Position numbers and translations under genes: made by a program
Notes under the pieces: generated by a model
The model's database searches: none
What the model saw: the letters and a program-made list of their open reading frames with translations, nothing else
What the model was told of the DNA's origin: nothing
Shown here: piece by piece, positions 20,142 through 28,949 of the stretch
Layout of the letters: every line of letters starts with the position of its first letter
Position numbering within the stretch: position 1 is the stretch's first letter
From: Ruegeria marina
GTDB lineage: Bacteria > Pseudomonadota > Alphaproteobacteria > Rhodobacterales > Rhodobacteraceae
Direction: 5' to 3'
Assembly (NCBI RefSeq): GCF_900101475.1
Contig: NZ_FMZV01000019.1
Coordinates: 1-64,000, forward strand
Length of the DNA: 64,000 nt

Positions 20142-23100
20142 TCAGAAGATGAAATCGAACGAGTCGATGTCGGCCAGCTGGATCCCGACCAGCGTCAGGG
20201 TGTTGCCGTTCAGATCGTCTATGATCAGGTTCCCGCCGGATTCGGTGGTATGCCCGCCCAGCGGATCGACCAGATCGGTAAAGTTGACGATCGTGGTGGC
20301 AAAGCTCAGGTCGATACGGTCTTCGGTGCCAGAGAAGAAGTTCAGCGTGTCGTTTCCTGCCGACATGATGATGACATCCGCGCCGGGTCCGGCGAACATT
20401 TCATCGTCACCCTCGCCGCCATCGATGACATCGTTGCCAGCCGCGCCATAGATGGTGTCGTTTCCTTCGTTGCCGAACAACGTATCGTTTCCAAGACCGC
20501 CGAACACTTGGTCGTTGCCAGCGCCGCCCGATGCAAGGTCGTCGTCAGCGCCTGCGCCGATACTGTCGTCGCCTTCGCCACCGTCCAGCGTGTCGTTGCC
20601 TGCGGCGCCCCACATCTCGTCGTTGTCGCCCTCGCCCAGAAGGCTGTCGTTGCCGGTGAAGCCGCCCAACGTGTCCTGCCCGTTGCCGCCAAGGAGCGTG
20701 TCGTTCCCATGCGAGCCCCAGACCTCGTCGTTTCCGTCACCACCGTTGGCAGAGTCGTTTCCGTCCGCACCTCCGAGTGTGTCGTTGCCCAGGCCGCCGT
20801 CCAGCGTATCGTCGCCGGCTGCGCCCCAAAGCTGGTCGTTTCCGCCTCCGCCAGTCAGGCTGTCGTTACCGGTGAAGCCGCCCAGTGTATCACTGCCAAA
20901 GCCACCTTCGGCAGTGTCGTTGCCAGGGCCGCCATAGCCTTGGTCGTTGCCGCCGCCGCCGTTGAGGGTGTCGTCGCCAGCGCCGCCACCCATCAGGTCG
21001 TCGCCTTCGCCGCCGCTCAACGTGTCGTTGCCGCCGCCACCGTATTGGGTGTCGTTGCCATCACCGCCTTCGAGGTTGCCCACTTCACCCTGCGGCACGG
21101 TCTGTGTATCGCCCCCGCTGGTTCCAGGTGTCGCCGGAGTTTCGATGACCGGAACAGTCTGTACACTGGCCAGCGCTTCGGGAGTGCCGCCGCCATCGAC
21201 ATAGTTGACGAGAACCGAAATGCGCGCGCCGATATCCGCCGCAAGAAGCGTATAGGTCATCGCGTTTGCGCCCGGGATCGCCACGCCGTCACGCAGCCAG
21301 GTGTACACAAAATTGCCCAGCCCGTTGGCATCCTGGATGCTGCCGGTCAGCGCGGTCAGAACCTGACCGGTTTGCGGTGTTCCGCTGATCACCGGTGCGC
21401 CGGTTGGCGCCTGGTTGATCCCCTGCCCGACAAGCGTCAGGGTCGAACCATCGCTCAGGGTGATGACCCGGTTGCCGTTCACGTTGGCTTCGGTGATTGC
21501 GGCGATCTCGGTCTGGCCCAGCCTGCTGTAATCCAGTTGGTCCTCTCCTGCGATATAGTCGAAGACGGTATCGTGCCCCATGCCAAGTTCCAGAAGGAAG
21601 CGATCCCCTCCGGCTTCGCCGTTCAGAGAGTCGTTGCCCGCCCCGCCGAACATCTGGTCACCACCGGCACCACCCAAAAGGGTGTCGTCACCGGCGCCGC
21701 CGTCCAGAGTATCGTTGCCGGCAAGGCCGCTCAGGCGGTCATTCCCGGCAAAGCCCAGCAACTCGTTTGCTACCCAGTTCCCGGCGATCGTGTCGTTGCC
21801 GGAACCTCCCCATGCGTTCTCCACAAGGTTGATGACCTGTCCGCCTACTGTCACGGCGGCAGCGATGCCGATGTTGTTGGCGATTGAACCGATGGTCGAA
21901 TAGCTTCCGGGTGCCAGGTTGATATTGCTGTTCGTCGAAAGGTCAGAGCCGTCGATAGTATCGTTTCCGCCGGCATCCCAGATTGTCAGGATCACCGGAC
22001 GGTCACGGTTGTCTTCGCCGGTAACCATCATGTTGTTGGTGCCGTATTGATAGGCGGCCTCGTGATGGCTCGATTCCGTTGGCAGTACACCGTCGCCGAA
22101 GTAGGCGGTATCGCCTGTCCGAGTCGTGGTGTTGGCACCATACAGTTCCTGCAGCGCCTGGATATCCCAGACCATCGGCGTCAGGCTGAATGCCTGGTCG
22201 AGCAGTGCCTCACCCGCGACGCTTGGGTGCGGCACATAGGACATCACCGTGAACTGGTTGTTGGTGGCCGGATCGTTCGGCGCCTCGTTGGGATGGCGCA
22301 GGCCCAGTGCATGACCCAGTTCGTGCAGATAGGTGTTCCAGCTGGTATGGCCATAGATCGGGCCGACGCCCGGTACGAACTGGTTGGGGTTGTTGGAGTT
22401 GATCCACATATCCCCGTGTGGCGACGGGGTTTCACCCAGATCGTCCGGTTCAGGGAAATCCGAGACGAAGCCGTAAAGCCCGGTGTCGGGGAAGTTGGTG
22501 GCGCCAAACGCGATGTCGCCAGCAACTGCGCCGTTGCGGACTTCAAACACCCACATGCCGGTGACCCCGGTATTGCCCACGGTGTTCTCAAGGTTCAGGA
22601 TGGCGCTTTCGCTGCCGGATTGTGGCAGTTCGAAGAAGTCCTGTCCGTTGCCTGCTGAAAAACCGGCTCTTGCGGGAGTTCCGCCAAGCCCTTGATCGTT
22701 GCTTCCCGACGCCTGACCCGAGGTCCAGTTGATGTCTTCGTAACGGAAAACGATGTCGAAGTCGCCATTGCCGCGGTCGAATAGCTGGAGTTGGAAGGAA
22801 TTGAGCGCGTTGTCGTTCTCGTTGTAAAAGGCGACATTTTCCCAGGTGATGGTGACCACATCGGCATTCGGGTCGACGTTCACGAGAATTGGGTTTCCGG
22901 GCGTATCCACACTGTCGCCGGTGTCGACATCCGCCCAGAACGGCGCGATCAGGGCCCGTGTGCCGGCCGAAATGCCCGAAGGCGTATACTGGCTGAGGTT
23001 GCCGTTGAACGTGATGTTTCCGTTGGTGTTTACCCAGATCTGGCTGGCATCGTAATGCTGCCCGAAGAAGTTCAGGCCGTCTTCGAACACCGCCGAAAAG

Positions 23101-23507
23101 TCCTGAAGCGATGAGCCGTCATCGTTTCGCGGCAGCGGGTTGCCTCCGACCGGTTGCAATGTTCCATTTCCGGTAATCGGGGTACCGTGCAGCGGGTTTG
23201 GGTTGGCTGGATCGTCGGGGTCGATCGTACCCGGTTGCAGGTTGACGTTGGCGACCTCGTTCCACGCCTGGATCGCCAGAGACGTCATGGCGCGCTGCTC
23301 CACCGTCATCGAGAAGTTCTGGCCGGTGAACGGAATCAGGTCCCCTTGGCCGACATCCCAGCTGTCCGCGTCGCCATCGGCATTCGTATCCACTGTCGGA
23401 TAGTAGTTGGGCATTTCCGTTCCGATGAACGAATAGGTAATGATGCCTTCTCCGTCATGCCAGCCGTCGGTGTTGCTGACGAGAAGGGACGTATAGTTCT
23501 GTACCAT
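20142..23507 (-). CDS. Secreted RTX metalloprotease (M10/serralysin-type) with nidogen-like insertion
   Basis: 1121 residues from the ATG at 23507, preceded by AGGGGA. The zinc motif HELGHALGLRH (395-405) and a Met-turn VMSYVPHP (about 420) mark a metzincin of the M10 serralysin type. Unusually, a nidogen-like (NIDO) region at about 140-325 (IWVNTNGNITFNG, APFWADVDTGDS, FDIVFRYEDINWTSGQ) lies within the catalytic part. Then come an RTX repeat block (about 560-640), an Ig-like domain (about 700-785) and a long RTX block (about 815-1060) of GGxGxD repeats that bind calcium. The C-terminal FDFIF-type tail suits type I secretion. No T1SS genes are nearby. Confidence 0.9.
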   Translation of the reverse strand: MVQNYTSLLVSNTDGWHDGEGIITYSFIGTEMPNYYPTVDTNADGDADSWDVGQGDLIPFTGQNFSMTVEQRAMTSLAIQAWNEVANVNLQPGTIDPDDPANPNPLHGTPITGNGTLQPVGGNPLPRNDDGSSLQDFSAVFEDGLNFFGQHYDASQIWVNTNGNITFNGNLSQYTPSGISAGTRALIAPFWADVDTGDSVDTPGNPILVNVDPNADVVTITWENVAFYNENDNALNSFQLQLFDRGNGDFDIVFRYEDINWTSGQASGSNDQGLGGTPARAGFSAGNGQDFFELPQSGSESAILNLENTVGNTGVTGMWVFEVRNGAVAGDIAFGATNFPDTGLYGFVSDFPEPDDLGETPSPHGDMWINSNNPNQFVPGVGPIYGHTSWNTYLHELGHALGLRHPNEAPNDPATNNQFTVMSYVPHPSVAGEALLDQAFSLTPMVWDIQALQELYGANTTTRTGDTAYFGDGVLPTESSHHEAAYQYGTNNMMVTGEDNRDRPVILTIWDAGGNDTIDGSDLSTNSNINLAPGSYSTIGSIANNIGIAAAVTVGGQVINLVENAWGGSGNDTIAGNWVANELLGFAGNDRLSGLAGNDTLDGGAGDDTLLGGAGGDQMFGGAGNDSLNGEAGGDRFLLELGMGHDTVFDYIAGEDQLDYSRLGQTEIAAITEANVNGNRVITLSDGSTLTLVGQGINQAPTGAPVISGTPQTGQVLTALTGSIQDANGLGNFVYTWLRDGVAIPGANAMTYTLLAADIGARISVLVNYVDGGGTPEALASVQTVPVIETPATPGTSGGDTQTVPQGEVGNLEGGDGNDTQYGGGGNDTLSGGEGDDLMGGGAGDDTLNGGGGNDQGYGGPGNDTAEGGFGSDTLGGFTGNDSLTGGGGNDQLWGAAGDDTLDGGLGNDTLGGADGNDSANGGDGNDEVWGSHGNDTLLGGNGQDTLGGFTGNDSLLGEGDNDEMWGAAGNDTLDGGEGDDSIGAGADDDLASGGAGNDQVFGGLGNDTLFGNEGNDTIYGAAGNDVIDGGEGDDEMFAGPGADVIIMSAGNDTLNFFSGTEDRIDLSFATTIVNFTDLVDPLGGHTTESGGNLIIDDLNGNTLTLVGIQLADIDSFDFIF

Positions 23508-23521
23508 CTTGGGTCCCCTAA

Positions 23522-23848
23522 TTAGTTTTTTGGTTGCAACTGAGTCTGATGGATCCACGCGTTACCGGCGCAGCACTGGTAATATCTCACGTTCGTGAAC
23601 TGCCTGAGGATGGACTGTGCTTCGGACGCCGACATCGTCTTCCCCTCTGTGCAGAGCTGGAAAGCGGAAGTGGCGGTCTCGATGGCCTCGACCTGATTGC
23701 CGCAATCGACCTTGGCCATGCAGGTCGGTTCGGCTGCCTCACGCAGAATTTCACATCCGGATGGAAAAAGGCTGGCCGCTCGGCTCCCATGTGGCACCAA
23801 CGCAGAAAGCACAGCAATCAGCGACAGCACCGGCGGCAAGTTCAGCAT
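23522..23848 (-). CDS. Small secreted cysteine-rich protein upstream of the RTX protease
   Basis: 108 residues from the ATG at 23848, where GGGGGG lies just upstream. Upstream in-frame starts at 23863 and 23947 are possible. A signal peptide is clear (LNLPPVLSLIAVLSALVPHGSRA then ASLF). The mature part has six cysteines (GCEIL, EPTCMA, VDCGNQ, QLCTEG, YQCCAG), suggesting three disulfides. I recognise no family. It ends 14 bp before the protease gene in the same orientation, so the two form an operon. A periplasmic inhibitor, chaperone or co-secreted partner of the protease is possible, purely from context. Confidence 0.7.
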   Translation of the reverse strand: MLNLPPVLSLIAVLSALVPHGSRAASLFPSGCEILREAAEPTCMAKVDCGNQVEAIETATSAFQLCTEGKTMSASEAQSILRQFTNVRYYQCCAGNAWIHQTQLQPKN

Positions 23849-23949
23849 ACGGCCCCCCAACATGCAGCAAACGCGTCGAACACACGCTTCCGCGATCTTG
23901 CCAAGTACATTGGCGCAATGGAAGGGTTGTAACACGAAACCGTCCAAAG

Positions 23950-23968
23950 GTTAAATATTCTATTTAAC
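23950..23968. promoter_or_regulatory. 19-bp perfect inverted repeat upstream of the protease operon
   Basis: GTTAAATATTCTATTTAAC, 8-bp arms around TTC, about 100 bp before the small secreted gene. A good operator candidate. The spacing excludes a CtrA site (TTAA-N7-TTAA). Confidence 0.5.
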
Positions 23969-24113
23969 ATATGTGTTTAGCGGGCACGAAACAGAAAAAG
24001 GTCACCACACCTTGGCTTGAGTAGTCCGATTGTGCAATGGAGGAATACGTCCAGTGACAGCCCGTTGTTGCCGTGCCGTCGTGGCAGAAACTGTGGGACC
24101 GGACAGTGTTGTT

Positions 24114-24761
24114 TCAGTCCCTGAAGGCCGTGGAGTGGTCGGGAAAGACCGTGCGCAGATATGCCATTGTCAACCGCAGCGCATCGGTGACCGAAAAGGT
24201 TTCCGGGCTCAGATACAGTCTTTGCCAGAACCCGTCCGTCAGGGAATCGATGCTGAAAGCAATGTCCTGGGCTGTTCCCTCCGGGGCATCCGAAAGCAGT
24301 TCATCACACAGTTCGCACAACACGGCGCCGCGCTGAAGATCGAAGTCCCGTGCGCTTTCCGCATATCGGGGCCGGAAACTCGCCTCGCCCCAAAACGAGA
24401 ACCAGACCGCCAGCGCCTCGCGGTTGCAGACCAGGGGTGAAAAGTCAGCCCTGATCAGAGCCGCCAGTTTTTCGGGTGCATCAGTCCCGGCCTCGGACAC
24501 CGCCTTACGCCATGTATCGGCGTAGATTGAATACTGGTGCTCCAATGCCGCCGCCAAAAGCATGTCTTTGCTTTTGAAATAGAATACAGCGACGCCTTGC
24601 GACAGCCCCGCGGCATTGGCGACCGTAGCAAGCGTCGTGCGGGACAATCCATTCTCCACGACCGAGCGCAAGGTTGCTTCGATCAGCTGTTTACGGCGCC
24701 GGTCGGCGTTGTCCTTGCGTTCCTTGCGTTGCCGGGGCGGGGGGGCGTTCTGAATCATCAA
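24114..24761 (-). CDS. TetR family regulator (BetI-like)
   Basis: 215 residues. The N-terminal HTH is at about 25-70 (RRKQLIEATLRSVVENGLSRTT, then LATVANAAGLSQGVAVFYFKSKDMLL). The C-terminal ligand domain has the BetI-type core REALAVWFSFWGEASFRP. BetI proteins repress choline/betaine genes and respond to small cations. Divergent from the aminotransferase operon. A palindromic element in the shared intergenic region is repeated before the second Rieske operon 8 kb away, so this protein probably controls both. Confidence 0.9.
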   Translation of the reverse strand: MMIQNAPPPRQRKERKDNADRRRKQLIEATLRSVVENGLSRTTLATVANAAGLSQGVAVFYFKSKDMLLAAALEHQYSIYADTWRKAVSEAGTDAPEKLAALIRADFSPLVCNREALAVWFSFWGEASFRPRYAESARDFDLQRGAVLCELCDELLSDAPEGTAQDIAFSIDSLTDGFWQRLYLSPETFSVTDALRLTMAYLRTVFPDHSTAFRD

Positions 24762-24800
24762 TACGGCTCCGACTTTTCAGCTGTCGTCTCTCTATCGTGT

Positions 24801-24850
24801 TTGCGGCTACGATTAAAGCAGGATACAAATTTATTTGAGCGCTCAAAAAA
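24801..24850 (+). promoter_or_regulatory. Promoter and TetR operator of the aminotransferase operon
   Basis: TTGCGG (24801-24806), 18-bp spacer, TACAAA (24825-24830) is a plausible promoter. The palindrome TTTGAGCGCTCAAA (24834-24847) sits right at the predicted start. The 24-bp stretch 24827-24850 recurs with two mismatches, in the same orientation relative to the gene, before the Rieske/transporter operon at 33072-33095. Confidence 0.65.
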
Positions 24851-25044
24851 CTTTACCGATCCCGGGAACTAGGGTATTCATTTGGCAGGCTTGGAGCAAA
24901 CGATGGGGCGGAGACCTTTTCGCCGCCTGCACCGCAGGCGCAGTGCAACCATTGTGCAGGGCTGAAAATGGCGCCTGCGGCCCAGGAAACATGAACTCGG
25001 CGCTGGTGCCGGGTTCGGATCAAGATCGAAATGAAGAGAACATC

Positions 25045-26439
25045 ATGTCTGGAGCTCATTTGAAATCCGTCAGAAACAGCCCCACGGTGGACGAGTTGCA
25101 CGAGTGGGATCGCCTGCACAACCTCAAGCCGTGGTCGATGATGAACACATGGCGCGAGGAAGACGGGCAGATCATCGACCGGGGCGATGGCATCTACATG
25201 TGGGACAGCCATGGCCGCCGGATGATAGACGGGCCGGGCGGCATGTGGTGCGTGCAGATCGGTCATGGCCGCCGGGAAATGGCGGATGCCATTTCGGATC
25301 AGGTCATGCGGCTTGCCTATTCCTCGCCGTTTTCGACGGGGACCGAACCGGCCGCGATCCTTGCGCGCAGGCTGGCCGAGTTCGCTCCGGGCGATCTGAA
25401 CACGGTGTTCTTCACCACCGGCGGGTCGACCGCCGTCGACACGGCGCTGCGCGCAATGCATTTCCTGAACAACCGGCGCGGAATGCCGGACAAGAAGATC
25501 GTGATATCACGCGAACGCGCCTATCACGGGTCGACTTATCTGTCGGCGACCGTTTCCGGCAAGGAGCGCAACCGCACCCGGTTCGACAAGGAAAACCGGC
25601 TGGTGCATTTCCTGCCCGACGTAGACCCCTATCGCCGCCCCGAAGGCATGAGCATCGAGGCGTTCTGCGATCAGAAGGTCGATGATCTGGAGCAGGCGAT
25701 CCTGGAACTTGGCCCCGAAAACGTGGGTGCCTTCATCGCCGAACCGATCCTGTGTTCGGGCGGGGTGATCGTGCCTCCGCCAGGGTATCACAAGCGCACT
25801 TTGGAAATTTGCAGAAAACACGACGTTCTTTACATTTCCGACGAGGTGGTCACGGGTTTCGGCAGGCTGGGACACTGGTTTGCCTCCGAACCTGTCTTCG
25901 ACATCGTGCCCGACATGATTACCTGCGCAAAGGGGCTGACTTCGGGCTACCTGCCGCTCGGAGCCTGCATCATTTCGGACAGGGTCATGGAACAGATGAC
26001 AGGCCCGGAGGAAGTTCTCTTCTCGAACGGGTACACCTATTCCGCGCACCCGGTCAGTTGCGCGGCCGCGTTGAAGAACATCGAGATCATGGAGCGGGAA
26101 AACGTCCTTGGTCATGTGCGCGAGGTCGCACCCTATTTTCAGGAACGCTTGCGCAGCTTCGAAAAGTTCCCGATCGTCGGAGACCTTCGCGGCATGGGCC
26201 TGCTGGGCTGTATCGAGGGCAAGGTGACCGAAGGGCGCTCGTCACTGGCGCTGGACAGTGATTTCGGCACGCGCCTGGACACGATCTGCGAGGAAAACGG
26301 GTTGCTGCTGCGCCCGCTGATCAACATGGCCGTGTTCTCGCCGCCGCTGATCATCTCGAAGGCGCAGATCGACGCCATGTTCGATATTATCGAGGACGCA
26401 CTGGAGCAGGTTTCAAGCGAAATGGAGGTCGATGGCTGA
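25045..26439 (+). CDS. Class III aminotransferase (aspartate aminotransferase family)
   Basis: 464 residues. PLP-dependent omega-aminotransferase. The N-terminal HLKPWSMMNTW-type segment (HNLKPWSMMNTWREEDG here) is the substrate-entry region. FFTTGGSTAVDTALR holds PLP phosphate contacts. YISDEVVTGFGRLG holds the pyridine-N-binding Asp, and ITCAKGLTSGYLPLGA carries the Schiff-base lysine. It likely deaminates a diamine or omega-amino acid imported by the adjacent Pot-type system. The start at 25045 follows a GAAGAGAA sequence. A frame from 24835 begins inside the operator and is rejected. It is followed by the binding-protein gene and has a leader of about 200 nt. Confidence 0.9.
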   Translation: MSGAHLKSVRNSPTVDELHEWDRLHNLKPWSMMNTWREEDGQIIDRGDGIYMWDSHGRRMIDGPGGMWCVQIGHGRREMADAISDQVMRLAYSSPFSTGTEPAAILARRLAEFAPGDLNTVFFTTGGSTAVDTALRAMHFLNNRRGMPDKKIVISRERAYHGSTYLSATVSGKERNRTRFDKENRLVHFLPDVDPYRRPEGMSIEAFCDQKVDDLEQAILELGPENVGAFIAEPILCSGGVIVPPPGYHKRTLEICRKHDVLYISDEVVTGFGRLGHWFASEPVFDIVPDMITCAKGLTSGYLPLGACIISDRVMEQMTGPEEVLFSNGYTYSAHPVSCAAALKNIEIMERENVLGHVREVAPYFQERLRSFEKFPIVGDLRGMGLLGCIEGKVTEGRSSLALDSDFGTRLDTICEENGLLLRPLINMAVFSPPLIISKAQIDAMFDIIEDALEQVSSEMEVDG

Positions 26440-26571
26440 CAAGTTTGTACCCTGGTTTCCTTTGCGATGTGCAAAATGCTTGTGCGCTCGGCGCACGGGT
26501 TCGTTCGACCGGGATCGCCCGAGCGAGGAAAAACAGAAGGTAACAAGAGAACCAAAACAGGGAGACAATTT

Positions 26572-27627
26572 ATGAAACACTTCAGAATGGCGTTGCTGAT
26601 GTCCGCCAGTCTTGTGGCGGGCGCCGCTTTTGCCGAAGACACGGAACTGGTCGTGTTCGACTGGGCCGGGTACGAAGACCCGGAGTTCTTCGTGGACTTC
26701 ACCGAGAAGTACGGCGATGGCCCGACCTTCGCCTTTTTCTCCGACGAGGAAGAGGCCTTCCAGAAACTGCGCGCGGGTTTCAAGGCGGACGCGGTCCATC
26801 CCTGTTCGCAATCGGTGCCGAAATGGATCGAGGCCGGACTCCTCGCTCCGCTCGACACGTCGAAGATTACCGAATGGGACAATCTCGAACCGGGGTTCCG
26901 TGACATCGAGGCTTATTGGAAGGACGGTAAACCCTATTTCGTACCAGTCGACTGGGGTAACACGGCGCTCACCTACAACACCGAGTTGTTGAAGCCCGAG
27001 GACGTTCAGTCGCTCAAGGCCTTTGCGGACCCAAAACATGCCGGACGCGTTTCCATTCCCGACAATGTGGATGACGCCTATGCTCTCGGGTTTCTGGCGA
27101 CGGGTGTCCGCGACTGGACCAACGTGACCGACGATCAGGTTCAGGCGGCCTCCGATTTCCTCCGTCAGGTTCACCAGAACATGCGCGCCTATTGGACCGA
27201 CGGCGCCTCTCTGGCCCAGATGATGCAGAGCGGTGAGGTTTATCTGGCCTGGGCGTGGAACGAAACCTTCTCGACCATGAGCGCCGAGGGCCATCCCATA
27301 GCAATGAAGCGCGACACGGACGAAGGATCGTCGAGTTGGGTGTGCGGATATTCGAAACTGGTCGACGCGCCGGGCAGCGAAGACAAGTTCTACGATTTCG
27401 TGAACGCGTGGCTGGCACCGCGCACCGCCGACTACATCGTTTCAGCCTGGGGCTATGGCCATTCCAACGCGGCGGCCATGAGCCAGATGAGCGCCGAAGA
27501 TCTGGCGGCCGTAGGTCTCGATACCTCTGAAAACCTGCGTGCGGGAACCTTGTGGCAGGCACCGACAAGTTCGCAACTGCGCGAGAAACTGATCGCCGAT
27601 TTCGAGAAGATCAAGGCCGGGTTCTGA
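26572..27627 (+). CDS. ABC transporter substrate-binding protein, spermidine/putrescine (PotD) type
   Basis: 351 residues, with a cleavable signal peptide (KHFRMALLMSASLVAGAAFA, cut before EDTE). The fold is the periplasmic binding protein type II of the PotD/PotF family: LVVFDWAGYEDPEFF at the start, then VDWGNTALTYNTELL, and MMQSGEVYLAWAWNETF. It binds a polyamine or other small cation for the permease encoded by the convergent operon at 28950-31827. The ATG follows GGGAGA. It lies 132 bp downstream of the aminotransferase in the same direction. Confidence 0.9.
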   Translation: MKHFRMALLMSASLVAGAAFAEDTELVVFDWAGYEDPEFFVDFTEKYGDGPTFAFFSDEEEAFQKLRAGFKADAVHPCSQSVPKWIEAGLLAPLDTSKITEWDNLEPGFRDIEAYWKDGKPYFVPVDWGNTALTYNTELLKPEDVQSLKAFADPKHAGRVSIPDNVDDAYALGFLATGVRDWTNVTDDQVQAASDFLRQVHQNMRAYWTDGASLAQMMQSGEVYLAWAWNETFSTMSAEGHPIAMKRDTDEGSSSWVCGYSKLVDAPGSEDKFYDFVNAWLAPRTADYIVSAWGYGHSNAAAMSQMSAEDLAAVGLDTSENLRAGTLWQAPTSSQLREKLIADFEKIKAGF

Positions 27628-27646
27628 CCCCCTCCAAGGCAGGATG

Positions 27647-27675
27647 AAGCCGCCCGGAGGTGTTCCGGGCGGCTT
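27647..27675. terminator. Terminator between convergent operons
   Basis: Perfect 12-bp stem AAGCCGCCCGGA / TCCGGGCGGCTT with a GGTGT loop, placed between the binding-protein gene and the convergent first Rieske gene. It can act in both directions. Confidence 0.85.
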
Positions 27676-27678
27676 GTT

Positions 27679-28905
27679 TCATGCGATCGTGCGCAGGTAG
27701 GATTCGACGAACCACCGGGTATGGCTTTCCATTGGTGAAAAGGGTCCGGGTTCGTAGAACCGCGAGTTCACCCCTTCCTGGTTCTTTTCGATGATCAGCT
27801 TGTCGCTTTCGGTGGTCACGTCCCAAAGCCAGGTCAATCTGTCCTTGTCATAGTCGCGGCCCTCGACCGCATCCTCGTGCACCAGCCAGATGATCTCCTG
27901 GATCGAATTGTCCTTGTCCACGGGAATGAAGCGATAAATGACGGCGTGATCGGAATAGACAAGCATCGGGTTCAGGATGCCCACATAGATGTCCGACGCG
28001 GCACTGTCCCAACCGCTGAGGTCGCCCAGAAGAGGGGCAAGTGGCTTGCCGTCTTCGCTGCCGGTCTCGTAGCCATCGAACAGGGCATAGCGTCGATAGT
28101 AGATGTCTATCGCCCCCTTCGGTTTGTTCGGGCCGGTGGCATCTAGCCGGTCCGCCGGCGCCCCTGTGCCCGCAGCCCTGGCGCCAACCTTGGCGTTCAG
28201 CGGTTCATAAAGCCGCTCGGGCAGATGGATCACATGGCTGCGCGAAAACTCGGGATGGGCGGCGGTGCAATGGTAGCACTCGTTGTAATTCTCGACGAGC
28301 AGCTTCCAGTTTGCCGCCACCGGATAGGAAGTTCGCGCCGCTATCCTGGTTCGGACCAGACCGAAGGGCGCAACCATCGGTTCCAGCATTGTACGGGCGG
28401 TCGAGAAATCCTCGGGCCTATCCGAGAAGCACACGTAGATCAGCCCGTGGAACACTTCGATGGCGAACCGTTTCAGGCCCAGACTGTTCTTGTCCGTGTC
28501 GGCACCCATCAGGCGGGCTGAAAACAGGCTGCCGTCCAGATTGTAGACCCAGGCGTGGTAAGGGCACGAAAATCGGCTGACATTGCCGCGCGGTTCCAGG
28601 CAAACGCGCGATCCGCGATGGCGGCAGACGTTTGCAAGCGCGTGAAAAGCACCTTCGCGATTGCGTACAACGATCACGCTTTCGCCCAGAAGTTCGAACA
28701 AAAGATAGTCGCCGGGTTCGGGCAATTCGCTGACATGACCAACAAGGTGCCATTCCTTCAGGAACACGCGGTCGACATCGCGCTGAAATACGGCCTCGGA
28801 CGTATAGAACGGCTGGGCCAGCGCATATCCTCGTTTGTACCCCGCGATCAGTTCGGAGATTTCGTCCTGCCACGGAGTAGGATGCAGTGTAGGTTTTCCA
28901 GTCAT
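27679..28905 (-). CDS. Rieske non-heme iron oxygenase, alpha subunit (GbcA-like)
   Basis: 408 residues. Rieske [2Fe-2S] domain with CRHRGSR (about 91) and CPYHAWVYNLDGSL (about 110). The catalytic SRPBCC-type domain contains NYNECYHCTAAHPEF, with the two His and nearby Asp-type ligands of the mononuclear iron. Sequence resembles the glycine-betaine/stachydrine demethylase clade, which removes N-methyl groups from quaternary ammonium compounds. It is last in the operon Rieske-potB-potC-potA-Rieske. A reductase partner is not encoded nearby. The true substrate is not known. Confidence 0.88.
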   Translation of the reverse strand: MTGKPTLHPTPWQDEISELIAGYKRGYALAQPFYTSEAVFQRDVDRVFLKEWHLVGHVSELPEPGDYLLFELLGESVIVVRNREGAFHALANVCRHRGSRVCLEPRGNVSRFSCPYHAWVYNLDGSLFSARLMGADTDKNSLGLKRFAIEVFHGLIYVCFSDRPEDFSTARTMLEPMVAPFGLVRTRIAARTSYPVAANWKLLVENYNECYHCTAAHPEFSRSHVIHLPERLYEPLNAKVGARAAGTGAPADRLDATGPNKPKGAIDIYYRRYALFDGYETGSEDGKPLAPLLGDLSGWDSAASDIYVGILNPMLVYSDHAVIYRFIPVDKDNSIQEIIWLVHEDAVEGRDYDKDRLTWLWDVTTESDKLIIEKNQEGVNSRFYEPGPFSPMESHTRWFVESYLRTIA

Positions 28906-28949
28906 GCGGAACCTCCTTTTTAGCCGGACGTCGGAAAGGGATCTTCGCC

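Noticed and set aside
20390-21080. Regularly spaced short repeats that could suggest a CRISPR or tandem array
   Set aside because: They are the codons for GGxGxD calcium-binding repeats in the RTX gene; spacing is 27 bp in frame, and copies vary at third codon positions.
19899-21887. Long plus-strand frame (662 codons) opposite the RTX protease
   Set aside because: It is rich in V/A/R with repeats mirroring the RTX codons on the opposite strand. It has no ribosome binding site or family resemblance, and the minus-strand gene has clear domains.
23950-23968. CtrA binding site in the protease promoter
   Set aside because: The TTAA halves are separated by 9 bases rather than 7, so the consensus is not met. 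Kept only as an inverted repeat.
24835-25044. Upstream extension of the aminotransferase to 24835
   Set aside because: It would start in the middle of the TetR operator, the translation is low-quality, and a proper start exists at 25045.
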